From positions 367,438,872 through 367,502,871 of the forward strand of contig OW240912.1 in the NCBI GenBank assembly GCA_933207985.1: a stretch of DNA of 64,000 nucleotides, read 5' to 3'. This DNA comes from Pelobates cultripes (taxonomy: Eukaryota > Chordata > Amphibia > Anura > Pelobatidae). Numbering within the stretch: the first letter of the stretch is position 1; every line of letters starts with the position of its first letter. The notes under the pieces were generated by a model that did no database searches, was not told the origin of the DNA, and saw only the letters and a list, made by a program, of their open reading frames with translations. Positions 21,195 to 31,464 of this stretch are shown piece after piece. The translations under genes were made by a program, and so were the position numbers.

Positions 21195-22671
21195 TAGGCA
21201 TGTGCATGGGGAAAATATTTGGTTCGGTTCGGCATTCCGAAATTCGGGACTTCGGCAGTTCGGCACTTCGGAACTTCGGCACTTTGGATCTTATACACTT
21301 CGGAACTTCGGCAACTTCAGAACTTCGGAACTCTGGCATTTTGGGACTTTTCTTGCAGCCGCTTGGTAGATAACTCCCTAATTCCCACGGTAAAAATTAC
21401 TTACTTAGTATTAGTAAATTGTGCCCCTACCATTTGATGTTTTCTTTCTTCTAAAATCTTCTTTTTTCAGCCCCAAAAAAGGCCAAATAAAAATCCATAA
21501 TAACCGATGCAATTAAAATAAAAAATAAAAACGAGCGCCCCCCAAAAAAATCCATCTTAACCGGGCGAGGGCTCCGCGCAGACTGAGCTCTGCATGGCGG
21601 GGGAAGGCTTATAAAGCCTTGCCCCGCCCTGCAAACAGGCTCAGAGCACTCTGATTGGTGGGTTTAAGCCATCCAATCAGAGTGCTCTGACAGGTAAATG
21701 AAGAGACTGACAGGTAAGTCTCTACATTTACCTGTCACAGCACTCTGATTGGTTGGTTTGAAATCCACCAATCAGAGTGCTCTGTGTCATTTTGCACAAA
21801 AACTATTTTAAAAAATCCAATTGGATGGCTTAAACCCACCAATCAGAGTGCTCTGAGCCTAATTGCAGGGCGGGGCAAGGCTTTATAAGCCTTCCCCCGC
21901 CCTGGAGGGCGCTCAGTCGGGTGAAGATGGATTTTTTTTTTCATTGCGGCGGTTATTATGGATTTGTATTTGCCCTTTTTTGGGGGCTGAAAAAAGATTT
22001 TAGAAGAAAGTAAACATTGAATGGTAAGTTTTATTTTTATAGGTATTTAGTTAAAGGTCCCCCTCATTATTTTTAGGGTGAGGGGGGTAGGTAGGAGTTT
22101 ATTTTTTGGGGGGAGGGGGTGACTTGGGGTTTGGGGACCCCTAGTCACCTGGGGGAGGGGGGTTAAATTTGTATTTAGGTCCCCCACCCACCGCTCGGGG
22201 GGGTGCCAGGGGGGAGGACATTAGGTCCCCCCCTTATTTTTGTTTAGGGCCCCCACCCACCGCTCAGGAGTGGGGGCCAGGGGGGAGGACATTAGGTTCC
22301 CCCCAATTTGTATTTAGGGCCCCCACCCACCACTCAGGGGTGGGGGCCAGGGGGGAGGACATTAGGTGTGGCAAATGCTTACAGCTGAATCCTGTCTATG
22401 TTTGTATACTTTTTATTTGAAATTGTATACATTGTAACATTTTTCTTCTTTCACTGGGTAAGTATATTAGTACTTAGGCAATACTGTGCTTCAGAACTTC
22501 GGCACTTTAACACCTCGGAACTTCGGCACTACTACACTTCGGAAATTCGGTAATTTTGGCACCTCAGGACTTCGGCACTTTGGCAATTCAGCTATTCGGA
22601 TATTCAGAAGCACCCAAATGTCCGAATTACCCGAAATTTTAATTCGGACCGAAACGAATTGCACATGCCTA
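21195..22671. mobile_element. hAT-type element (unit 2)
   Basis: Duplicate of 16,132-17,608, with the CCAAAATC target duplication at 21,187-21,194 and 22,672-22,679. Two of the seven substitutions fall here (21,398 and 22,606). Confidence 0.9.
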
Positions 22672-22812
22672 CCAAAATCTAAATAGGGAGTAGGGTACTA
22701 TAATGTTAGAAATTCAGGTTTGTATTCCTAACGCTATAGTGTTCTTTAACAGGTTTATTCACTATTGGGAATTATAGGGAATTTATTTCAAATATGCTTT
22801 ACATTTTTAAAG

Positions 22813-23681
22813 TTGTGAGGTGGGGCCTCCATGAATCAGATTTGTTGTCCCAGTACATCCCTTAGATGCTTAGTTGAATTGAGATCTAGGGAATTTGGAA
22901 GGCAAGGCAACGCCTTGAACTCTTTGTAAAGTTCCTCAAACAGGTAATACCATTGCCATGAAGATATATATATGGTCTGCGACAGTCTCTAGGTTAGTAT
23001 TACGTGTCATAGTAATAGCCACATGAATGCCAGGGCCTAAGGTTTCCCAGGAGAACATTGACCAGAGCATAACACTGGCTAAGCGGGCCTGCATATAGTG
23101 CATTCTGCTGCCATCTTTTCTTCAGGTAAACTATGCATAGGTAACCTGCCATACACTTGATCTAAAAGAAAACTTGATTCATCAAGCATGGCAACATTCT
23201 TCCATTGCTCCATGGTCTAGTTCTGTCTCTCACATCCCCATTGAAGGCACATTCAGTTGTGGACAGGAGTCATCATGGGCACTCGGACATCTATGCACCC
23301 CATATGGAGCGAACTGAAATGCACTGTGTCTTCTGACAACTTTTTATCATGTAATAGTCTAATAATGCAAGGCGCTTCTCTTTTAAATGAATCCTCTTAT
23401 ATTATAATTTAAATATATTAATTAGTCAGTTTGCTGCCGTCCTCTAATAATTTTATAATGGCCAGCATTAAGTTGTTCAACAATTTCAGCTACAGAAGCT
23501 CTTCTGTATGATCGGACCAGACAGGCTAGCCTTCGCTCCCCATGAGCATCAATGAGCCTTGGGTACCCATGACCCTGATGCAGGTTCACCAGTTGTCTTT
23601 TCTTGCACCACTTTTATTATGTACTAACCACTGCATACCAGGAACATTCCACAAGACTTGTGATTTTGGAGTTGCTCTGAC
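22813..23681 (-). pseudogene. Tc1-like transposase remnant, proximal part
   Basis: Minus-strand remnant of a Tc1/mariner transposase of the family also at 49,350-50,920; the two share long stretches such as GATCGGACCAGA and GGCTAGCCTTCGCT. Going leftward from the LTR the order is DNA-binding region, then catalytic region. Many stops and gaps prevent reading a continuous protein. The left inverted end is absent. The element continues on the far side of a solo LTR at 24,306. Its interruption by the LTR and by the duplication breakpoint at 23,170 both postdate its insertion. Confidence 0.8.
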
Positions 23682-24300
23682 TGTCACAACTACTAGTGTG
23701 GTCCAGCACGCAGAAACTATGTAAACATATACATAGGCTAGAAAATAAAAATTAAAAGGACAGAGCGTAAACTGGACCTTAGAATGGCCAGACTAATACG
23801 CTAGAGACAGAGAATGGTCAAAGGGAAAGCCGAGGTCAAGGAAGCCAGAAAATACACAATACCGTTTACTCAAGCCAAGTCAGAGGAACCAGAATTCAGA
23901 ATAACCAGGGAAAAGCCAAGATCAGGATATCAGGATTCACAAAGATAAAGCACTCACAGGAAACCAGGAACAGGAAACCAAGACAGGGCAAGGTACTGGG
24001 GTGAGCTAGGGATTTAAATATCCCTCTCTAAGGTCTGATTGGTCAGAGGGCGACCTCTGACCCCAAAACGTGCGTGCGCGTTGACGTCGTGACGTCACGT
24101 GCACGTCAGTACAAACTTCGGGGGCGGAGCTGTTTTTAGGCGCGGCCACGTGGACAGCGCCATTTTTGATCCGGGCGCGAGGGCCGGAGGATGCGGGGAA
24201 GTGGCTGTCGGCTTGCCAACAAGCAGGTAAGCTCGTTCTGTCGGCGAGGCTGTGCCAGTCGGGCACAGCCTTGCCACGCGGCGGGTTGGCAGCCGCAACA
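23682..24300 (-). mobile_element. solo Gypsy LTR with exact CTGAC target duplication
   Basis: TGTCACAACTAC at left and GCCGCAACA at right bound 619 bp, with CTGAC at 23,677-23,681 and again at 24,301-24,305. Read inverted, its middle matches the LTR at 14,499 (for example TTAGTCTGGCCATTCTAAGG), so it is an antisense member of the same Gypsy group. It sits inside the Tc1 remnant: removing it and one CTGAC rejoins the Tc1 sequence. The 24,050-24,200 part is CpG-rich with tandem ACGTCA-like words. Confidence 0.9.
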
Positions 24301-24305
24301 CTGAC

Positions 24306-24450
24306 CCAGTTGTCTATCCATCACTATTTGGCCATTGTCAAAGTTACTCAGATCATTTAGTTTGCCCATTTTTCATGATCCCAACACACGAAATTCTAAA
24401 AATGACTGTTAACTTGCTACCTAATATATTCCACCCCTTGACACACAAAG
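24306..24450 (-). mobile_element. Tc1-like remnant, distal part
   Basis: Continuation of the Tc1 sequence after the LTR: CCAGTTGTCTATCCATCACT, then the start region of the transposase (inverse of TTTGCCCATTTTTCATGATC, coding a Met-Gly-Lys start) and the subterminal AATATATTCCACCCCTTGAC. The outer inverted end is lost. Confidence 0.75.
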
Positions 24451-25320
24451 TCAAATTAAATTCACTATTAACGTATTCATAAATTGAAATCTTACGTAGA
24501 AAATTTGAACATGTATACTTACTAATAGTGGTTTCCTTGAAGAGGAAAATATGTATAAATATTATTTTTAAAAAATAATTAAGTACATCAAATTCTAAAT
24601 TGAGACCAGAAACCTGTTGGTACATAGTTTAATAATTATTTTATCTTTCCAATCACCTTCAATAACAGGCTTCAAAACTCTTCCAATACATTGTTCATTT
24701 GATATGATTGAATATCACCCCTATGATAATTAAATGTCACATTGATGTCTCATCTTTGCTTTCATCTTTATGTATTAACTATTCAAAGCCTTGAAAGGTC
24801 TGCATGTTTGCCCAACTTATTGCCTGAGATGCGTGCCACAAGTAAAGAGATAAATAAAATAACACAATTTATTAATTAAGCACCGAACTGCAGCAAAATG
24901 AAAACTTTAAAAATGTATTATTTAGGCTGAAATATTGTAATTTTTACTTCTCAATATTTGCTCTCAGCATTTTTTATTGTTAGTGTAAAAAATGGTAATT
25001 TTATTTTTTGACTCAGAAATGTTAATAGTAAGTAATCTGACCTAGAGTAAGTAATCTGACCACAAGAGACTATCCACAGTTAATCAGAAAATTATGAAAG
25101 AGAACAGAAGTTAAAAAGCAAGTGCCAAAAATAAAGTAACACAAAAAGTTGGCTAAAACAGACACTTACGATGAGAAAAATGATGGAAAGAATGATAAAT
25201 CTCTTGTGCCACGGAAAAAGTTGCGTTAAATTTAAAAAGATAAATATATATCCCAACATATTTTGATAGCAACAAAATAATGTATTGTAAAGCTTTGGAA
25301 GCAGAGCTTCCCCCAAATGG
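24451..25320. other. AT-rich stretch, no feature seen
   Basis: Anonymous AT-rich DNA. A direct repeat AGTAAGTAATCTGACC occurs twice near 25,028-25,060. No coding signal. Confidence 0.5.
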
Positions 25321-25329
25321 CCCAATATC

Positions 25330-25668
25330 AGACACTGTTTCTCTCGAGAGGATTTCCCTCACCTCCTCCTTCCACTCATATCTCTCATGGGTTTATTAGA
25401 TCGGGGCTCATGGTACAAACATAGAGAGATATATATTGCGGTAATCTGCATTGTGAACCCTGTATTACATTTAGTTTATTTAATTATTTATGATGGAGTT
25501 TTGCTGTGCCTTTATGTAATGTTGTATGTTATTGTTTTAGTTTTATCGAATGTTGAAGCAGATTGACCAATATTCGACTTTTGTACTGATGATGTAATGT
25601 GATTGTCTGTCTTATATGTAATTTTGTAAAAAAAAACGAATTTAATAAATATATATAAAAAAAAACTT
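25330..25668 (+). mobile_element. possible poly(A) retroposon tail
   Basis: A stretch ends in an A-run, AATAAA-type signal (TTTAATAAATATATA, about 25,640-25,655) and a second A-run at 25,659-25,667, the shape of a LINE or processed-RNA 3' end. No target duplication was found and no coding part is recognisable. Confidence 0.3.
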
Positions 25669-27470
25669 ATTGTTCAAAGAACAGTTGAGAGAAAAAAATG
25701 CCAGAATTAACAAATTTCACACAATATAAAGAAATAATCACAAAACTGCCTACAATACTTTCAGAAATATCCTTCAATGTGTTTAGGCAAATTAAAAAGA
25801 CACATATTAACTATTTCATGAGAATAAAATGAAAAAATAATTGAGAACACAATATATAATGAAAGGCAGCTATTGTTCTTTTATACTCTTAATTTTATCT
25901 TGGTATGTGCAATATCTTATTACACTTTTGTTTTTATTATTACTTATATATGTTTATTATGTGCTGGTTCAAATAAATGTTTTGCAGCAGATCAATAGCT
26001 TTATATTCATTGTTATATTCTTAATTTTAAATTTTTTAATATGCCTGTCACCTCTTAACCCCCTTAAACTTATGTAAACATCTGTATATCCCTCATGAAA
26101 ACCTATACCTCATACTTCATTAACTATCTGTACCTTTACATATCAATTTCTATTATTGGGTGAGTTGGTTTAACTGGTAACGTGTAGTCTACATACAACA
26201 CTAAAATGAAATGATGTAGCTAAAAGAGTCAATATTTACTCATCATGCAGGGCCTAAAGCACTTACTTAAACATATTTACAAGACACTAATCTCATGAGG
26301 TGTTTTACATTAGCGATATGAAACGCAAATATTGATGGCACTCTATCTTAGAAAAGGTATTCCTACAAACAGTGTGACATCAGCATAAATTAAGTTCACT
26401 GAGAAGACCCCAGAAAAAATAAATGAAGATTTGTCATAATGCATTCAGTTAAATAATGACTTCTATAGTCCAAAATAAAATTCATTTCTACCAACTGCTA
26501 AACAACAGAGAACAGGTTTTGCTGAAGGTTGTGATCACATCTTACACAGAGCAAAAATAGGTCGCAAGAGTATTCCGAGAAGGGACAGCAGCTGAAATAG
26601 ACTGCCCTTCGGTGGGTGCCCGCTCAGAACTCAAGCTGGTTTTAGCTCATCTTGTGCCATTACAGAGAGAACATATCTGAAGCATATCAGACACAAAGAG
26701 TATCTGTGCATGATGAAATATAAAATGTTTATGTTTCAACGTGTGCATCTGGTGTCTTCATACATTAATAATGTATGGGTTTTATGGATTGTATAGGGTA
26801 TTGTGTGCAGTTTATATGATTAGGCATAGGCAATGTCAAAGTCAATGTGAGTCCACAAAATCAATGAGTATATTTTATTAACAACATATTTTATGTAAGG
26901 CAATATAAAGAAATAAAAACATTACAAAAATAAAAATGTGTTACTTACAGAGTTATTCACTATAGTGAGAATTCAAAGTAAATTTTAAATTAATTTCAAA
27001 TTCCAGATCAAAATAGTCAAAACCGAAAAAATGATCTAAGTCAGCTATGCTTTTAGTTTGTCTAATCTGATTTAAAATTCACTTAAAATTTACCTTCAAT
27101 TATCACTTTAGGAAATAACCCTGTTATCTTCAGACAGGTATAAACATTGTCTTCTGATTTCCAATTTCTTTATGACAATGCATGAAAATAATCATAGCAA
27201 TTGGAGCCAATGTGGAGAATTTTGGGTACAGCAAGTCGAATCATTTGAAATTTGCAAAACAATCTCTGAAATGAGATCAGGATAATAGTCCATCCAACAT
27301 TTCATCAAATTCATTGAAAATAATTTGTCATGGGTCAGTATAAGAACAAATATAGTCCTGGTGCAAGAAATTTGTAGATCTTCCCTGTGGTGCAAGGTTG
27401 ACCAAAAGGTAGATCTTCAACTGTTGTACAACTCCAATAATGCTTTGCTATCTGGGCATTTACCATTTAC
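25669..27470. other. AT-rich unique-looking stretch
   Basis: About 1.8 kb without recognisable repeats, genes or RNA. An inverted pair of short words (TAAATTTTAAATTAATTT and its partner near 27,075-27,095) may mark an old MITE: GTTATTCACTATAGTGAGAA at 26,952-26,971 is mirrored by TTATCACTTTAGGAAATAAC at 27,099-27,118. The same motif recurs at 60,150-60,250. Confidence 0.4.
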
Positions 27471-27474
27471 CCAT

Positions 27475-27925
27475 CTTTCCAGGATTGTATTTGTGAGATG
27501 TGTCTGTGTGTTTGAAAGTAAGCATGTTTAAGTATGAAGTAGGTGTGAATGTAGGTGTGTATTTGTGTGTAGTGTGGATGTTTTTATGCATAGCAATGTG
27601 TGTGTGTTTGGTTTTGCAGCTTGAATGCAATAGTGTGTTTGTATGCAATGTTTAGAATGCAGTGGTGTGTTGGTATGCAATGTTTAGAATGCAGGCTATG
27701 TTTGTGTGTAGTGTTGGTGTTTGCATGGTCAGATGTATGCACGTATACACTGCCATACACACAGATACACATAACATACTGACACACATAGACTGTGACA
27801 CAAACACAGATGCACATACTGACCCACACAGATACACACATACACAAACATATACACATGTACAGAAACACATTGACACACAGACACACATGCTCATTGA
27901 CACACACATATAAGTTTTAATTTCA
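27475..27925. repeat. TG-rich then CA-rich array
   Basis: TGTG-rich sequence (27,490-27,740) switches to CACA-rich sequence (27,745-27,912), an approximate inverted arrangement like that at 4,998-5,330. Open frames on both strands are repeat products. Confidence 0.8.
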
Positions 27926-28950
27926 ATATTTTTGACGACTCTCCTGTTTCCATACCTTTTGTATCCAGGAGGATGGCTTCCTTCTTCCTCCAGTAGAACT
28001 CCTGCCTGAAGCTGATGATCCCTTGGGTAGAATAGGACTTCTGGCTACCCAATCCTCTCTTCTTGGCCTACATGGCTTTCATTGTAAGCTAGGAGGCAGT
28101 GACCTGAAATCACTTCCACCCAGCCCTGCTGATCTGACAGTGCCAATCTGATCATAAATGCCATTGCCACTCAATGGGCGCCCAGCTCCTTGCGGGCCAG
28201 GACCTGCTCCAACAGCTGCACTGGTAGGAGTTTGACAGCTGCCAAGGGTTCCAATCTAGCCTTAACTATCACTCCTTAAATATTTCTGAAAATGCAAAAT
28301 GTAATGCTTGTATAGAAAGTAGACAAATAGTTCAGAACATGAATAAAACAATAAGAACTAAATGGGGGTTCCCAAGACCTCTATCAACAAGGAGGTGACA
28401 CGTGACAAGATCCTTTATGTTCGATCACATTGTGGCTGGCAATGTAAGTGTTAAAAAAACAACACATAGGCTGGACGTTGGCCAAATACTCACTCCTCAA
28501 CAACATGTGCCGTGGATTGGAAACAGTAGAATAAAAGTAGACCATGTCAACATAGAGGGGACTGCAAGATGGTCTTTTACCTTACCTTTGCAGAAATTTG
28601 CTACTCCATTCATCGCGGGGGATGCTCTATCCAACAGAATTAATCGTGATGAAATCATGGAGTTGAGATTCAGCCACGTTAACATATTAATTTTAAGGTG
28701 CTGTAAGTGTTTTTAAATCTGCACCATGCACAGGGAAATTTAAATCCTCCTTGTTATAGCTGTATTTACGCCATTTATCAGAAAGTATGTGTGTATGTTT
28801 GTGTATGTGTGTATATGTGTGTGTATTTGTACTAGCTTTAGTTTTTGCTTATTTGAAATTGCTCTGATACAAAAAATAAAACAAGAAACTTGATGACAAA
28901 ACCTGTTGCAAAACCCTATCTTGACATATTAAAATATTACTGCCTCGAGC
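27926..28950. other. no gene seen
   Basis: A GC-moderate segment (27,960-28,260) borders the TG/CA array and may be part of the same non-autonomous element as in 4,760-5,410, but termini are not visible. 28,780-28,830 is a short TG run. An open frame of 104 codons at 28,402-28,716 matches nothing I recognise. Confidence 0.35.
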
Positions 28951-29350
28951 CTCGCAAGCATCCATCACCCCTGTCATGCATCTAGCTACTATTTCTTCAC
29001 AACTCATTAATACCGCTTACTACTCCCACCCCTTTCACTCCCGTCATCTTACCTTTCTATCACACTCATTTTTGCCTTCTCTTGGCCCCCATCTTACATC
29101 ATTCTTCTTTCTCTTTTATTTCATTCCACCTACTCTCTTTTCTTTCTCTTTATCGCTATCTCACACCCACTTACTTTTTTCTACTTTTTATTTCTGTCAC
29201 TCTCCCACAATTTCTTTCTCTCTCTCCTTCATTTTTAATCCGTATTTTTCTATCGCTCTTTTTCATTTCATCCTCTAGCAAGTTCTATATGACTCTCTTT
29301 TTTTTTTTTCTATTCAGGTCCATTATAAATATCTGTCTTTCATTCTAGAA
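28951..29350. repeat. pyrimidine-rich stretch
   Basis: About 400 bp dominated by C and T on the plus strand, ending in a run of about 14 T near 29,300. Open frames here are low-complexity Ser/Phe/Leu products. Confidence 0.7.
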
Positions 29351-29964
29351 ACTCATTTTTTTTGTTAGATTCACAGCCTTATCAAATCTAATGAACAGAT
29401 CCTCATCCCCTGATTGTCATAATCAACCTACAAAATATTAGGCTTATTACAGTACCTGTTTTTTTTTTTTAGATATCTGAAATATGTACTGTGACACATG
29501 TTAAATACAGGTTACATTTAGATGAGATGTATTCAGGGCCGGCGCTACCTGTAAGGCGGACTAGGCAGCCGCCTAGGGCGCCCCTTGGGAGGGGGCGCCG
29601 CCAGGAGCGCCGGCCCCGCTCATGCTGCAGCCGCCCGAGCGCTCTGTGAAGAGCCTCGGGCGGCTGCAGCTTTGCCCGGGCGGTGCGTCCATGAGGGCGG
29701 ACCGCACCGCCCGGGCGCAGCCTGAGGAGAGGGCTGACAGGAGGGAAGCGCTCAGCGCTCCCACCTGTCAGCTCCCTCTCTGTAGCGTGGCCGAGCCCTC
29801 TATGGCATGGTCCGACCGGTACAGAGAGCAGCTGTCTCCTGTACCCGGCCGGACTAACAGGAAGTGAACACTGAGTGTTCACTTCCTGTTAGTCCGCCGG
29901 GTACAGGAAACAACAGCTCCCTGTACCGGTCGGACTATACTGGGCTCGGCCACACTACCACACA

Positions 29965-30625
29965 GGTAGGGGAGGGAGGGGGAAGAAAGAGGGAGGAAGG
30001 GGGAGAACAAAAAAAAAGAGAGGGAGGGGGAGAAGAAAGAAACAGGGAGGGAGGGAGGAGAAGAAAAAAAAAGAGAGGGAGGGGAGGAAAGAGGAGGAAG
30101 GGGAGAAGAAAAAGAGGGAGGGAGGGGGGAGAAGAAAAAGAGAGGAGGGAGGGGGAGAAGAAAAAGAGAGGGGAGGAGGGGAGAAGAAAAAAAGAGGGGG
30201 AGGAGAAGAAAAAGAGGGAGGGAGGGGAAGAAACAGGGAGGGAGGGGGAAGAAAGAGGGAGTGAGGGGGAGAAGGAAACAGGGAGGGAGGGGGAGAAGGA
30301 AACAGGGAAGGAGGGAGGGGGGAGAAGGAAACGGAGGGAGGGGGAAGAAAGAAACGGAGGGAGGGGGAAAAAGAGGGAGGGAGGGGGGAGAAGGAAACAG
30401 GGAGGGAGGGGGAGAAGGAAACAGGGAAGGAGGGGGAAGAAAGAAACAGGGAGGGGGAAGAAAGAAACAGGGGAGGGGAGGGGGGAAGAAAGAAACTGAC
30501 AGGGGAGGGGGGAGAAAGAAACTAACAGGGAGGTGGGGGGGAAAGAAACTAACGGGGGGGAGACATTGACAGGGAGGGGAATTGACGGGGAGAGAGAAAT
30601 TGACAGGGAGGGGGGAGAGATTGAC
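29965..30625. repeat. 650-bp one-sided purine tract
   Basis: Nearly pure G/A on the plus strand, built from GGGAGGGAGG, GGGAGAAGAAA and similar words. Interruptions by C or T are rare up to about 30,490 and then slowly increase (ACTGACAGGG). Long open frames on both strands (Gly/Arg/Glu-rich and Pro/Ser/Phe-rich) are artefacts of composition. Confidence 0.95.
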
Positions 30626-30631
30626 ATCCAT

Positions 30632-30955
30632 CACACACACACACACACAATCACACACAATGCACCCCTTACACACAAAGACAATGAACCCCTTGCACAC
30701 AGAAAAACACACAATGCATTACACACACAATGCATTACACACACACACGCAATGCAACCCTTACACACAATGCATCCCTTGCACACACAGAAACACACAA
30801 TGCATTCCCTACACACACTCAATGCACCCCTTACAGACTCACACACTTCATCCCTTACATACACAGAAACACACCTTGCAGCCCTTACACATACAAACAC
30901 AGATTCACAAAATGCATTCCTTACACACAAATCAGGACATTCCCTACACACCCCA
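30632..30955. repeat. CA-based minisatellite
   Basis: About 320 bp of ACACACAATGCA(T/C)CCCTTAC-type units follow the purine tract inside the same hAT element. Confidence 0.85.
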
Positions 30956-31231
30956 TCCCCTGTGAACAAACTCATTGGTGGAAAATGAAGGTGGACCCTG
31001 GGACCCAGACCTTGAGCTGTGTAAAGGGCCCCCAAAAAATGGAGCTGCTTCTCGCTCTCCCAGAACATTGATTTGTGTGACCACAGTTACAAACAGCCTC
31101 CAGAGATCCTGTTATACACCAGACCAGTGGAGCCAGACTGCAGCTAGAGCCCATCATCATCCTCATCTGCTTGTAAGTAGGTAATCTAGTATATTATTCG
31201 TGGCACTAATCTCTAATTTACCTCACATTAA

Positions 31232-31335
31232 AGAAACACTATAGTCCCCAGAACCACTGCACCTAATAATGAGTGGTCCTGGTGTCTATAGCCGGTCCCT
31301 GCAGGCCTTTTAATGTAAACACAGCGGCACTGCAG
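31232..31335. mobile_element. T2 MITE end nested in the hAT element
   Basis: TTAA at 31,228-31,231 is followed by AGAAACACTATAGTCCCCAG. The rest of the T2 element is missing; sequence passes directly into the hAT right subterminal region. Confidence 0.5.
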
Positions 31336-31464
31336 CACTGGCGTTAGTTAACATGGCAGGTCATATGGGTGGGGCATTGCGATGTCACGGGGGGGAGGAG
31401 GGGGGCGTCAAACTTTACTTTTGCCTAGGGCGGCAAAAATCCTTGCACCGGCCCTGGATGTATT

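Larger units (their letters stand above)
18108..23170 (+). repeat. tandem duplication, unit 2 (5,063 bp)
   Basis: Second copy. The junction at 18,107/18,108 joins Tc1-remnant sequence (CTAAAAGAA) to Gypsy sequence (CGCCTTATCC). Differences from unit 1 seen at 13,854/18,917 (G/A), 14,154/19,217 (T/C), 16,335/21,398 (G/T), 17,543/22,606 (G/A), 17,901-17,902/22,964-22,965 (TA/AT) and 18,019/23,082 (G/A). Confidence 0.95.
29534..31456. mobile_element. hAT-type element, 1.9 kb, exact 8-bp target duplication
   Basis: GATGTATT flanks it exactly at 29,526-29,533 and 31,457-31,464. Termini are CAGGGCCGGCGC at left and, inverted, CAGGGCCGGTGC at right. The GCGGCTAGG-type subterminal words (GGCAGCCGCCTAGGGCG; TTTGCCTAGGGCGGC) are also inverted partners. 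The interior holds a GC-rich inverted pair (29,850-29,945: AACACTGAGTGTTC hairpin and two CGGACTA words), a purine tract, a CA array and a T2 end. No transposase is encoded. Confidence 0.9.

Noticed and set aside
29864..30712. Open frames of up to 277 codons on both strands (Gly/Arg/Glu-rich and Pro/Ser/Phe-rich)
   Set aside because: A pure purine tract lacks stop codons in several frames; the amino-acid content simply follows composition.
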